The notes under the pieces were generated by a model. The model was not told where the DNA came from, did no database searches, and saw only the letters and a list, made by a program, of their open reading frames with translations. 20,156 nt of DNA from Kiritimatiellia bacterium (GTDB taxonomy: Bacteria; Verrucomicrobiota; Kiritimatiellia; RFP12; DVOR01), in assembly GCA_900771325.1 (NCBI GenBank), contig CAAGNN010000009.1:1-20156 (forward strand), read 5' to 3'. Shown here piece by piece: positions 13,579 through 20,156 of this stretch (position 1 is its first letter; the number at the start of each line of letters is the position of its first letter). Both the position numbers and the translations under genes were made by a program.

Positions 13579-14340
13579 ATGTCTCTACTCTCGACCATTC
13601 AGACTGGGCGCACCACCTTGCCACCGCGCCTTATGATTTATGGGCAGGAAGGCGTTGGCAAATCGACCTTCGCTGCCCGCGCCCCGCAGGCAATCTTCAT
13701 CCAGACAGAAGATGGCCTGGGCCAAATCGACTGCGCCAAGTTTCCGCTCTGCACTTCGATTCAGGAGGTCTTTGACCAACTCAATGCCCTCTTGAATGAA
13801 GAACACACCTTCGGCACGCTAGCAATCGATTCCCTCGACTGGCTCGAACGGCTCATCCACGATGCCGTTTGCACCGATTATGGGGTCAAGTCTATCGAGA
13901 AGGCCGATGGCGGCTATGGCAAGGGCTACATCCACGCGCTCACCTACTGGCGCAAGTTCGTCTCTCTACTCGACGACCTTCGCCAGCAGCGAGGTCTGGC
14001 CATCGTCCTCATTGCACACGCCAAAATCGAGCGCTTTGAAGATCCCGAGAACCCAGCCTACGACCGCTACACCCCGCGCCTGCATAAAACGGCCTGTGCA
14101 TTACTCACCGAGTGGGCCGATGGGGTGCTCTTTGCCTTCCGCCGGGTGCGTGTCTCCAAGGAGGGCGAGCGCGCCTTAGCCTCCGCCATTGGCGCGGATG
14201 GTGGTGAGCGCATCCTCCGCACAAACGGGGGCCCAGCGTGTGTGGCCAAGAACCGCTACGGCTTGCCCACAGAAGTGCCGCTCGACTTTACCGAACTGCT
14301 CCCCTATCTCATCCCAACCCAGGAGAAAACCCATGCCTAA
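13579..14340 (+). CDS. AAA_24 family ATPase (Sak4-like recombination protein)
   Basis: The 253-residue product is a compact RecA-fold ATPase. Walker A is GQEGVGKST (22-30) and Walker B is TLAIDSLDW with D84. VLIAHAKIERFEDP (about 138-151) is the sensor-like strand. Phage proteins of the AAA_24 type include Sak4, which supports single-strand annealing or strand exchange. They often lie between an exonuclease and a DUF669 protein, as here. The AAAGG before ATG 13579 fixes the start. Its end overlaps the Lar-like gene by 8 nt. A recombinase role is inferred from the family and neighbours; another phage ATPase role is possible. Confidence 0.83.
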   Translation: MSLLSTIQTGRTTLPPRLMIYGQEGVGKSTFAARAPQAIFIQTEDGLGQIDCAKFPLCTSIQEVFDQLNALLNEEHTFGTLAIDSLDWLERLIHDAVCTDYGVKSIEKADGGYGKGYIHALTYWRKFVSLLDDLRQQRGLAIVLIAHAKIERFEDPENPAYDRYTPRLHKTACALLTEWADGVLFAFRRVRVSKEGERALASAIGADGGERILRTNGGPACVAKNRYGLPTEVPLDFTELLPYLIPTQEKTHA

Positions 14341-14566
14341 ACACACCTCCACCCAGCGCATCCGACCGATTGACCGCTTCCTGCGCTCGCCCCGCCAAGG
14401 GATTTCGCCCCTCGCCTGCCCGCACTGTCGCCGGGCGATGGGCTACATCGACCGCCTTCCGAAAGGCCGCTTCCAAGTGCGTTGCGCGACCTGCCGCACC
14501 ACCGGCCCCATCGAAGCGGATGTCCAAAAAGCCGTCCAGAAATGGAATCAGATTGCGAGGTCCTAA
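14333..14566 (+). CDS. Lar-like restriction alleviation protein (zinc ribbon)
   Basis: The 77-residue product carries a zinc ribbon CPHC (C29, C32) and CATC (C51, C54), then TTGPIEA and a final AVQKWN. This CPxC...CxxC...GP...A...WN pattern is that of the Lar family. Its founding member from the Rac prophage lowers cleavage by type I restriction enzymes, apparently by promoting methylation. Whether this protein does so is not known. AGGAG at 14321 supports ATG 14333, which overlaps the ATPase stop by 8 nt. The following gene starts at its stop codon (TAATG). Confidence 0.75.
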   Translation: MPKHTSTQRIRPIDRFLRSPRQGISPLACPHCRRAMGYIDRLPKGRFQVRCATCRTTGPIEADVQKAVQKWNQIARS

Positions 14567-14757
14567 TGTTCAAGCACACCGTGACCCTCTGCGCGCCCAA
14601 ATGCTGCGCCTTCTGCGGACAGACCATTCCCGCCGGCTCCAAAGCCATCTGTGACATCACCCTGCTCGGGCTGCGCTACTACCACCGCCCCTGCCACCTC
14701 GACCTCCTCCAAGCCCAAGCGTGGATGGATGCGCTCTCCCCTCATCTTGCCGACTAA
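14566..14757 (+). CDS. Small cysteine-rich, probable zinc-binding protein
   Basis: The 63-residue product has many metal-ligand candidates: C9, C13, C14, C17, C29, H40, C43 and H44, in the order CAPKCCAFC, then YYHRPCH. This resembles a short treble-clef or LIM-like zinc finger. Function is unknown; proteins of this kind are common in phage early operons and often bind nucleic acids. It shares one base with the Lar-like gene (TAATG at 14564-14568) and precedes the DUF669 gene by 16 nt. Confidence 0.7.
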   Translation: MFKHTVTLCAPKCCAFCGQTIPAGSKAICDITLLGLRYYHRPCHLDLLQAQAWMDALSPHLAD

Positions 14758-14773
14758 CTGAAAGGAAAACATT

Positions 14774-15304
14774 ATGGCACTGCTCAACTTTGATACCGAC
14801 TCGGTCGAACTGCCGACCTACGAAGTCCTCCCCGAGGGCATTTACGAAGCCGTCATCACCGACTCTCGAATGCAGACCACCAAGTCCGGCACCGGCGAAA
14901 TGCTCGTCCTCACCCTCGAAGTCATCTCCGGCGACTACAAGGGCCGCAAACTGTGGGACCGCCTCAACCTCGTCAACCCCAACCCCACCGCCGTTGCCCT
15001 CGCCCGGCAGACCCTCGCCCACCTGTGCCTGGCCATCGGCGTGCACCAGTTGCACGACACCATCGAACTCCACAACCGCCCGCTGCTCGCCCTCGTCCGC
15101 GTCCGCAAGACCCCCGACGGCGAGCACCAGAACGAAATCAAGGGCTATCGCCCGCGCCCCGACCGTGCTGTTCCCGCCCCGCGCCCGGCAACTCCCACGC
15201 CGAGCCCCGAGGCCAACCACGCCCGAGTCGAGCCTCCGCCACGCCGTGGTGAACCCCTCGCCACGCCCGAGTCTGCAACGAGGGCCGTGCCTTGGGCGAG
15301 ATAA
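14774..15304 (+). CDS. DUF669 family phage protein
   Basis: The 176-residue product begins MALLNFDTDSVELPTYEVLP, followed by GIYEAVITDSRMQTTKSGTGEMLVLTLEV and GRKLWDRLNL, typical of DUF669. These phage proteins are encoded beside recombination ATPases and are thought to be single-strand DNA-binding or accessory factors; this is not firmly proven. The last 50 residues are rich in Pro, Arg and Ala and look disordered. There is no acidic SSB-like tip. AAAGGA upstream supports ATG 14774. Its end overlaps the rusA start by 13 nt. Confidence 0.83.
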   Translation: MALLNFDTDSVELPTYEVLPEGIYEAVITDSRMQTTKSGTGEMLVLTLEVISGDYKGRKLWDRLNLVNPNPTAVALARQTLAHLCLAIGVHQLHDTIELHNRPLLALVRVRKTPDGEHQNEIKGYRPRPDRAVPAPRPATPTPSPEANHARVEPPPRRGEPLATPESATRAVPWAR

Positions 15305-15651
15305 CCCTCCGCCTCCCGTGGCCGCCGAGTGTCAACCATTACTACGGTCACTCCCGGAAAGGCGTCTTTATCTCTGCCGATGGCAAACGCTTCCGTAAGC
15401 GCACAGTCGCCCTCCTCGGTCCACGGGAGCCCCTCTTGGGGCCACTGAAACTCTCGGTCGAACTCTATCCGCCAGACAAACGCAGACGCGATGCCGACAA
15501 CTCCCTCAAAAGTGTCCAAGATGCCCTGCAGCACGGCCACCTCTACCGAGATGACTGTCAAATCTACGAACTCCACGTCTACAAACACGCGCCACATCCC
15601 CCGCTTGGCGAAATCATTGTAAAGGTCGAACCCTTATGTCTTACGCCCTAG
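15292..15651 (+). CDS. rusA: RusA family Holliday junction resolvase
   Basis: RusA is a phage-derived, dimeric endonuclease that resolves four-way junctions. The 119-residue product has the family length and signatures: LPWPPSVNHYY at 8-18, then RRRDADNSLKSVQDAL with D67, D69 and N70, and LYRDDCQI with D87 and D88, corresponding to the catalytic Asp positions. The best start is TTG at 15292, inside the DUF669 gene; no suitable ATG exists upstream of the PPSVNHYY motif. Its end overlaps the next gene by 16 nt. The element thus supplies its own resolvase, separate from the chromosomal RuvC. Confidence 0.9.
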   Translation: MGEITLRLPWPPSVNHYYGHSRKGVFISADGKRFRKRTVALLGPREPLLGPLKLSVELYPPDKRRRDADNSLKSVQDALQHGHLYRDDCQIYELHVYKHAPHPPLGEIIVKVEPLCLTP

Positions 15652-15860
15652 CCATTCTCCCGCCCGAAGACCGCTGCGCTCTCGTTCAAACCTATCTCTC
15701 GCACCTTGAAGACCGCACCTTGCTGCTCATCTGCCACCTCTACTCCCGAGGCTTTCAGGATGAGGACATCTGCGCCACGCTCCACCTGCGCAAGCCCACG
15801 CTGGACACCCTCAAAGAGACTATCCGTCGCGGCATCGTTGCCGTCCTCAACGGAGACTGA
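15636..15860 (+). CDS. Small HTH-like protein (74 aa)
   Basis: This is an all-helical protein whose middle, LLLICHLYSRGFQDEDICATL, then HLRKPTLDTLKETIRRG (29-66), has the spacing of a sigma region 4 or LuxR-like helix-turn-helix. It may be a small transcriptional regulator of the operon, but no family can be named. ATG at 15636 lies inside the rusA 3' end with AAGG upstream. The helicase gene starts 3 nt after its stop. Confidence 0.6.
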   Translation: MSYALAILPPEDRCALVQTYLSHLEDRTLLLICHLYSRGFQDEDICATLHLRKPTLDTLKETIRRGIVAVLNGD

Positions 15861-15863
15861 ACA

Positions 15864-17585
15864 ATGCAACTGCGCCCATACCAACAAGAAGCCGTTGATG
15901 CCGTCTATCGCTTTCTGTGTGAGAATGCCGAACTCAATCCGTGTGTGGTCGCACCGACCGGTGCAGGAAAGAGCGTCATCATCGCGCAGTTGGTGATGGA
16001 TGTCGTGACGCGCTGGGATGGGCGTGTGTTATTGCTTGCCCACGTCAAGGAACTGCTCGAGCAAAATGCCGAGAAAATCCAAGCTCTTTGCCCAACCTTG
16101 GACATCGGGCTCCACTCGGCAGGCTTGGGGCGTTACGACACCAAAAATGCGGCGATTGTCGCGGGCATCCAAAGTGTCTATCGCAAGGCGGAATTGCTGG
16201 GGCGCTTCGACTTGGTCATCGTGGACGAAGCCCATCTCATTAGCCCTTCGGGCGATGGAATGTATCGCACGCTCTTGGCAAAGTTGAAGACCCTCAATCC
16301 GCAATTGCGCATCGTTGGCCTCACCGCCACGCCTTATCGGCTCGATGGCGGGCTGATTTGCAAGCCCGAGAACTTCCTCAATGCCATCTGTTATGACATC
16401 AAAGTCACCTATCTCATCGAACAGGGCTATATCTCCCGCCTAATTAGCAAGGAAGGAGAGGCCGAAACCGACTTCTCGGCCTTTCATTTGCGCGGCGGCG
16501 AGTTCGTCAACGAAGAGGTGGTTCGTGCAATGGACTCAGCGGATCTCGTTGAGCGGGCGTGTGCCGAGATTGTCCAAAAGACGCAAGCGCGCAAGCATGT
16601 GCTCATTTTCGGCGCTTCGGTCAGCCATTGCCAACATATCGCGCAGACGATTACGCGCCTCACTGGCGAGGAATGCCCGGTTGTGACGGGCGAGACGCCC
16701 AAGGCTGAACGCGCCAATCTCTTGGAGCGTTTCAAGGGCACGGCCAAGGCAGACCTCTTTGGCACGGAGTGCGTCAAGCCCCTGAAGTTCCTTGCGAATG
16801 TCAATGTGCTCACGACTGGCTTTGACGCGCCTTGCATCGATTGTGTGGTGCTCTTGCGCCCAACCGCCTCGACAGCGCTCTATGTGCAGATGGTCGGGCG
16901 CGGCTTTCGCCTCGCGCCCGGGAAGCAGAATTGCCTTATTCTCGACTATGGCGGTAATGTGCTGCGCCACGGCCCAGTCAATGATGTGCAAGTCTCCGAA
17001 GATGGTCCTGCAAAGACCAAGCGCGCGCGTGTCTGCCCGCAGTGTCGCACGCACCTGCGGGTCAAACAGCAGGTTTGCCACGCCTGTGGTTACACCTTCC
17101 CTCCGCCAGAGATGCGCGCGCCTCCCAAGACACGAACAACGGCGAGCACCCTTGATGTGGTCGGTCGCCGAACACAAGCCGAGACGCACGATGTCACCTA
17201 TGAGGTGCTCAGCACGCGCTATTTCGTCCACGAGAAACGCGGCGAAGAAGGGGCTGCGCCCAGTTTGCGCATTGAGCACCAAGTCTTTGGTCAAGTGCGC
17301 CCCATCTGCCTGTGGAAATGCCCGCAGCACCCCAAGGCGTGGGTGCGGCATAAGTTTGCGAGTTGGTGGAGGGGGATGGCGCGAAACCCTGATGAGCGTG
17401 TGCCGAAGACCGCAGCGGAGGCTGTTCTCCTCAATGAGGTTGGTGCCGTCTTAAAGCAGGTCTCGCGCATCACCTTGCGTTATCGGGAAGGTTCAAACTT
17501 TCCAGAAGACATTGGCTATGAGTTCGCACCTGAACCGTGTGCAGAAGAGGCCGCGTCGACCTGTCAGGACGACCTGCCGTTTTAA
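15864..17585 (+). CDS. SF2 DEAH helicase, RadD-like, with zinc ribbon
   Basis: This is an ATP-dependent superfamily 2 helicase. Motifs run in order: Q-like RPYQQEA (4-10), Walker A APTGAGKS (30-37), DEAH (121-124), LTATPYRL (153-160), and motif VI QMVGRGFRL (342-350). A zinc ribbon follows (C391, C394, C405, C408). The layout is that of RadD/YejH, a repair helicase that works with SSB. The C-terminal region (about 425-573) is unlike the helicase core. The protein ends in DDLPF, like the acidic tip of SSB. ATG at 15864 has GGAG nearby. In the operon it probably serves replication or recombination of the element. The family is firm, the exact role inferred. Confidence 0.9.
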   Translation: MQLRPYQQEAVDAVYRFLCENAELNPCVVAPTGAGKSVIIAQLVMDVVTRWDGRVLLLAHVKELLEQNAEKIQALCPTLDIGLHSAGLGRYDTKNAAIVAGIQSVYRKAELLGRFDLVIVDEAHLISPSGDGMYRTLLAKLKTLNPQLRIVGLTATPYRLDGGLICKPENFLNAICYDIKVTYLIEQGYISRLISKEGEAETDFSAFHLRGGEFVNEEVVRAMDSADLVERACAEIVQKTQARKHVLIFGASVSHCQHIAQTITRLTGEECPVVTGETPKAERANLLERFKGTAKADLFGTECVKPLKFLANVNVLTTGFDAPCIDCVVLLRPTASTALYVQMVGRGFRLAPGKQNCLILDYGGNVLRHGPVNDVQVSEDGPAKTKRARVCPQCRTHLRVKQQVCHACGYTFPPPEMRAPPKTRTTASTLDVVGRRTQAETHDVTYEVLSTRYFVHEKRGEEGAAPSLRIEHQVFGQVRPICLWKCPQHPKAWVRHKFASWWRGMARNPDERVPKTAAEAVLLNEVGAVLKQVSRITLRYREGSNFPEDIGYEFAPEPCAEEAASTCQDDLPF

Positions 17586-17600
17586 TCCAAAGGAGTGTGT

Positions 17601-18335
17601 ATGAAGAAGCAACCGTTACCTGTCATTGTTAGTTTCTCCGGGGGGAAAGATTCCACCGCGATGCTCCTCAAGATGCTTGAAATGGGTGAACACATCGATG
17701 AAGTGGTCTTTATCGATTCGGGAATGGAATGGCCCGCCGTCTATGAACACATCGCCAAACTCGAAGCCAATCTTGGCATCACCATCACCAAACTGAAGCC
17801 TGAGAAGAGTTGGGATTACTGGTTTTCCGAGCACCTCAAGATGTCCGGAAAAACCGCCGGCACGCGCGGCTACGAGTGGCCGACCGCCCATCTGCGTTGG
17901 TGCACGCGCTTCCTCAAAGAGGAGCCGATGCGCAAGTATCTCTTTGCGAAGTATGGTCGCCGCTGCTGTCAGTGCATTGGCATTGCTGCTGATGAGACCA
18001 AGCGCTTCAAACATAAGCGCGTCATCGATCGTCATCCGCTCGTGGAATATGGAATGACTGAAGCGCAGTGTCTCGCCTACTGCCTCTCCAAAGGCTATGA
18101 CTTCGGCGGACTCTATAACCACTTCGCCCGCATCTCGTGTTTTTGCTGCCCGCTTAACCGCATCGGCGATGCTCGGAACACGTGGAAATACTATCCCGAA
18201 CAATGGAAACGCATCGTTGAACTCGATGACCGTTGCCAATTTATGAAGTGGAAGGTCTATGGCGCACGCGCCCTCGAAGAGCGCTTTAAGCAGGAAGAGA
18301 TCGCTGCACAAAACACAAGAAAGGATTGTCGATGA
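17601..18335 (+). CDS. PAPS reductase / PP-loop family protein
   Basis: The 244-residue product has an N-type ATP pyrophosphatase site, SGGKDST (13-19), then FIDSGMEWP (38-45), CIGIAADETKRF (125-136) and many cysteines (C101, C122, C123, C125, C180, C182, C183). This is the pattern of the phosphoadenosine phosphosulfate reductase family, and phage members are frequent. Such enzymes activate a substrate with ATP and can move sulfur, as in DndC of DNA phosphorothioation. Here no other sulfur-modification genes are near, so neither sulfate reduction nor DNA modification can be claimed. AAGGAG before ATG 17601 is better than a GTG six bases earlier. It overlaps the next gene as ATGA (18332-18335). 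Confidence 0.85.
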   Translation: MKKQPLPVIVSFSGGKDSTAMLLKMLEMGEHIDEVVFIDSGMEWPAVYEHIAKLEANLGITITKLKPEKSWDYWFSEHLKMSGKTAGTRGYEWPTAHLRWCTRFLKEEPMRKYLFAKYGRRCCQCIGIAADETKRFKHKRVIDRHPLVEYGMTEAQCLAYCLSKGYDFGGLYNHFARISCFCCPLNRIGDARNTWKYYPEQWKRIVELDDRCQFMKWKVYGARALEERFKQEEIAAQNTRKDCR

Positions 18336-20156
18336 GTTGCGAGATTGACTTTGAGCAGATGACCCGTGCATTACGCACGTGGTTTCAGCCAGGGGAGGTC
18401 TTTGAGATTCGCGTTCTCGAAGCCCTCACCAAACAGTGGAACAGCCGCGAACACACCGAGGCGGGCTACTTCGATTACGAGCATATCGAGGAGATCCCGC
18501 GCCAATTGTCCAACCTCCTGGCCTACAAGGGCATCTATGTGACGGTCAACCCCCTCAATCCCGCCGTCCTCGGGCGCGCGGCCAACCGCTTCAAGCACGA
18601 TAAACTCATCGGCGCGAAGGATGAGGAGGTCGCTCACCGTCGTTGGCTCCTCATCGACTGCGATGCCAAGCGCGTCTCGGGCGTGCCTTCAAGCGAGGAG
18701 GAACACGCTCACGCACTGGCCAAAGCCGATGAGATCCGCGCCGGTCTCGCCTCGATGGGCTGGCCAGAGCCAATCCGTCTTGACTCGGGCAATGGGGCGC
18801 AATTGATGTTTCGCATCGATCTCCCTGCGCAGGATGATGGCCTCGTCAAGCGCTGCCTTGAGAGCCTCTCGGCCTGCTCGGATGCACACGTTGAAATCGA
18901 CCAAACGGTCTTCAACCCCGCCCGCATTTGGCGTCTTCCTGGAGCGTGGAATTGCAAGGGCGATGAATGTGCTGAGCAAAGCCGTGTTCATCGTTGCGCT
19001 CGCCTCCTCTCCGTGCCGCACCAGATGCACACCGTCTCACGCGAATTGCTTGAAACACTTGCTCAGAAAGTCTCGCCGAAAAGCACACCCGAACCACCTT
19101 CTTCCGGGTTTGATGTGGATGCCTTCGTTGCCCAGCACTTCCCTGCAGCCAAGGCTGAAGCCTACAATGGCGGACGTAAATGGGTACTTGATGTGTGCCC
19201 CTTCAATGCCGACCACAACAACCGCTCGGCGGTCATCACCCAAGCCGCCGATGGTCGCCTCGGCTTCCGTTGCCACCATAATGGCTGCCTCGGTAAAGAT
19301 TGGCACGCGCTACGAGCCCTTTTGGAGCCCAATAGCGCGCCCGTGACCCCCGTGGTGAATGTGGACGCCTCCGCCTTCCTCAACGGCCTCACCACGCGCC
19401 AAAACGGCCTCTGTGAGCGTTCTGATGAGCCGCTCGCCCTGTTGCCCTCGTTGACGGAGTTGCGCGAGCGCTATCCCAAGCGTTGCGAGGTCATCATCGA
19501 GGGATTGTTGCGCGAGCGCGAAACGGCCAACATTATCGCGGCCCCCAAGACCGGTAAGACATGGCTGATGATGCAATTGGCCCTCTCGATTGCCACCGGG
19601 CGCGCTTGGATGGGCCGCCAATGCACCCCCAAGCGCGTCCTGGCCATCGACAACGAATTGCAGCCCGAGGAACTCGTCTATCGCTACACCCAAGTGGCCG
19701 AGGCGATGGGGATTTCCTTCGAGGAACTGGAGGGCCGCCTCTACACCTATCCGCAGCGAGGCAACCTCCAGCCCATCACCTCGCTCGGTGACATCCTCGA
19801 CTCCATCCGCTTGCGCAACATCGAGGTCGTCATCGTCGATGCCTTCTATCGTGCCCTGCCGCGCGGGGTGGACGAAAACTCCAACACTGACATAATGGCC
19901 CTCTATAACGCCATCGACATCTATGCCAAAAGCGTCAACGGAGCCTTTATCCTCGTCCACCACACCACCAAAGGCTCGCAAGTCGGTAAGGCCGTCACCG
20001 ATGTCGGAGCCGGCGCAGGTTCCCAATCCCGCGCGGCAGACACCCACCTCGTCCTGCTCAAGCACCTCGAGCCGGGAGCCGTCGTCCTCAAAGGCGTCAC
20101 GCGCTCCTTCCCGCCCATCGAGCCCATCTGTCTGCGCCAATCCTTCCCGATTTGGC
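18332..20156 (+). CDS. Primase-helicase (AEP-like primase with RepA/AAA_25 ATPase), partial
   Basis: The reading frame is open from ATG 18332 to the window edge (608 complete codons, no stop). The N-terminal part resembles an archaeo-eukaryotic-type primase: LLIDCDAKR carries D109 and D111, followed by LDSGNGAQLMFRID. A zinc-binding segment follows, CPFNADHNN (C289) to FRCHHNGCLGKDWHAL. The ATPase has AAPKTGKTW (K409, T410), VVIVDAF as Walker B, and LVHHTTKG, as in RepA-type hexameric helicases (AAA_25). Such fusions prime and unwind DNA in phage and plasmid replication. It is coupled to the PAPS-like gene by ATGA. The missing C-terminus lies to the right. Confidence 0.85.
   Translation, partial: MSCEIDFEQMTRALRTWFQPGEVFEIRVLEALTKQWNSREHTEAGYFDYEHIEEIPRQLSNLLAYKGIYVTVNPLNPAVLGRAANRFKHDKLIGAKDEEVAHRRWLLIDCDAKRVSGVPSSEEEHAHALAKADEIRAGLASMGWPEPIRLDSGNGAQLMFRIDLPAQDDGLVKRCLESLSACSDAHVEIDQTVFNPARIWRLPGAWNCKGDECAEQSRVHRCARLLSVPHQMHTVSRELLETLAQKVSPKSTPEPPSSGFDVDAFVAQHFPAAKAEAYNGGRKWVLDVCPFNADHNNRSAVITQAADGRLGFRCHHNGCLGKDWHALRALLEPNSAPVTPVVNVDASAFLNGLTTRQNGLCERSDEPLALLPSLTELRERYPKRCEVIIEGLLRERETANIIAAPKTGKTWLMMQLALSIATGRAWMGRQCTPKRVLAIDNELQPEELVYRYTQVAEAMGISFEELEGRLYTYPQRGNLQPITSLGDILDSIRLRNIEVVIVDAFYRALPRGVDENSNTDIMALYNAIDIYAKSVNGAFILVHHTTKGSQVGKAVTDVGAGAGSQSRAADTHLVLLKHLEPGAVVLKGVTRSFPPIEPICLRQSFPIW

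Noticed and set aside
12702..13598. 298-aa minus-strand frame
   Set aside because: It lies exactly opposite the RecE-like nuclease, which has a clear catalytic motif and ribosome-binding site.
17601..18335. DNA phosphorothioation (Dnd/Ssp) system
   Set aside because: Only one PP-loop protein is present; no cysteine desulfurase or other Dnd partners occur nearby.

Overview
The window joins two kinds of DNA. Positions 1 to about 6,100 are very GC-rich bacterial chromosome. From just downstream of an intact tRNA-Ala gene (6019-6094) to the right edge, the DNA is less GC-rich and carries an integrated, phage-like mobile element. The host is a high-GC bacterium with Shine-Dalgarno starts, sigma70-type -10 boxes and a lipoprotein signal. 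I cannot name its phylum: the GH97 glycosidase and the short GC-rich repeats occur in several phyla.

Chromosomal part, all minus strand. A GH97 glycoside hydrolase (3709-5655) has its own promoter. Downstream lies a tightly packed set of four genes: HD phosphohydrolase, membrane-anchored DRGH-type nuclease, RuvC resolvase and a lipoprotein N-acetylmuramoyl-L-alanine amidase. A 22-bp GC-rich tandem repeat sits at both ends of this block (1-152 and 5707-5794). A GTCGAC-rich inverted repeat interrupts the 5' end of the amidase gene.

Element, integration module. After the tRNA and a clear terminator comes about 350 bp of AT-richer DNA with a nested inverted repeat (6157-6217). Then come a small ORF, a DUF2924 protein, a large serine recombinase and a HARE-HTH protein, all plus strand.

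Element, cargo and switch. A minus-strand three-gene cassette follows (9082-11639): a small AbrB-like protein and two proteins I do not recognise. It is transcribed divergently from a sigma-factor-like gene (11999-12574). The intergenic region between them (11640-11998) carries four dyads and two TATAAT boxes, like a phage regulatory switch.

Element, replication and recombination. From 12741 to the right edge, one plus-strand operon encodes a RecE-type PD-(D/E)XK nuclease, an AAA_24/Sak4-like ATPase, a Lar-like zinc protein, a second small zinc protein, a DUF669 protein, RusA, a small HTH-like protein, a RadD-like helicase, a PAPS-reductase-family protein and a primase-helicase cut by the window edge. 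No capsid, tail or lysis genes are visible, so prophage versus phage-derived integrative element is undecided. A 43-nt sequence repeated at 6452-6494 and 12564-12606 precedes both plus-strand operons and suggests shared control.
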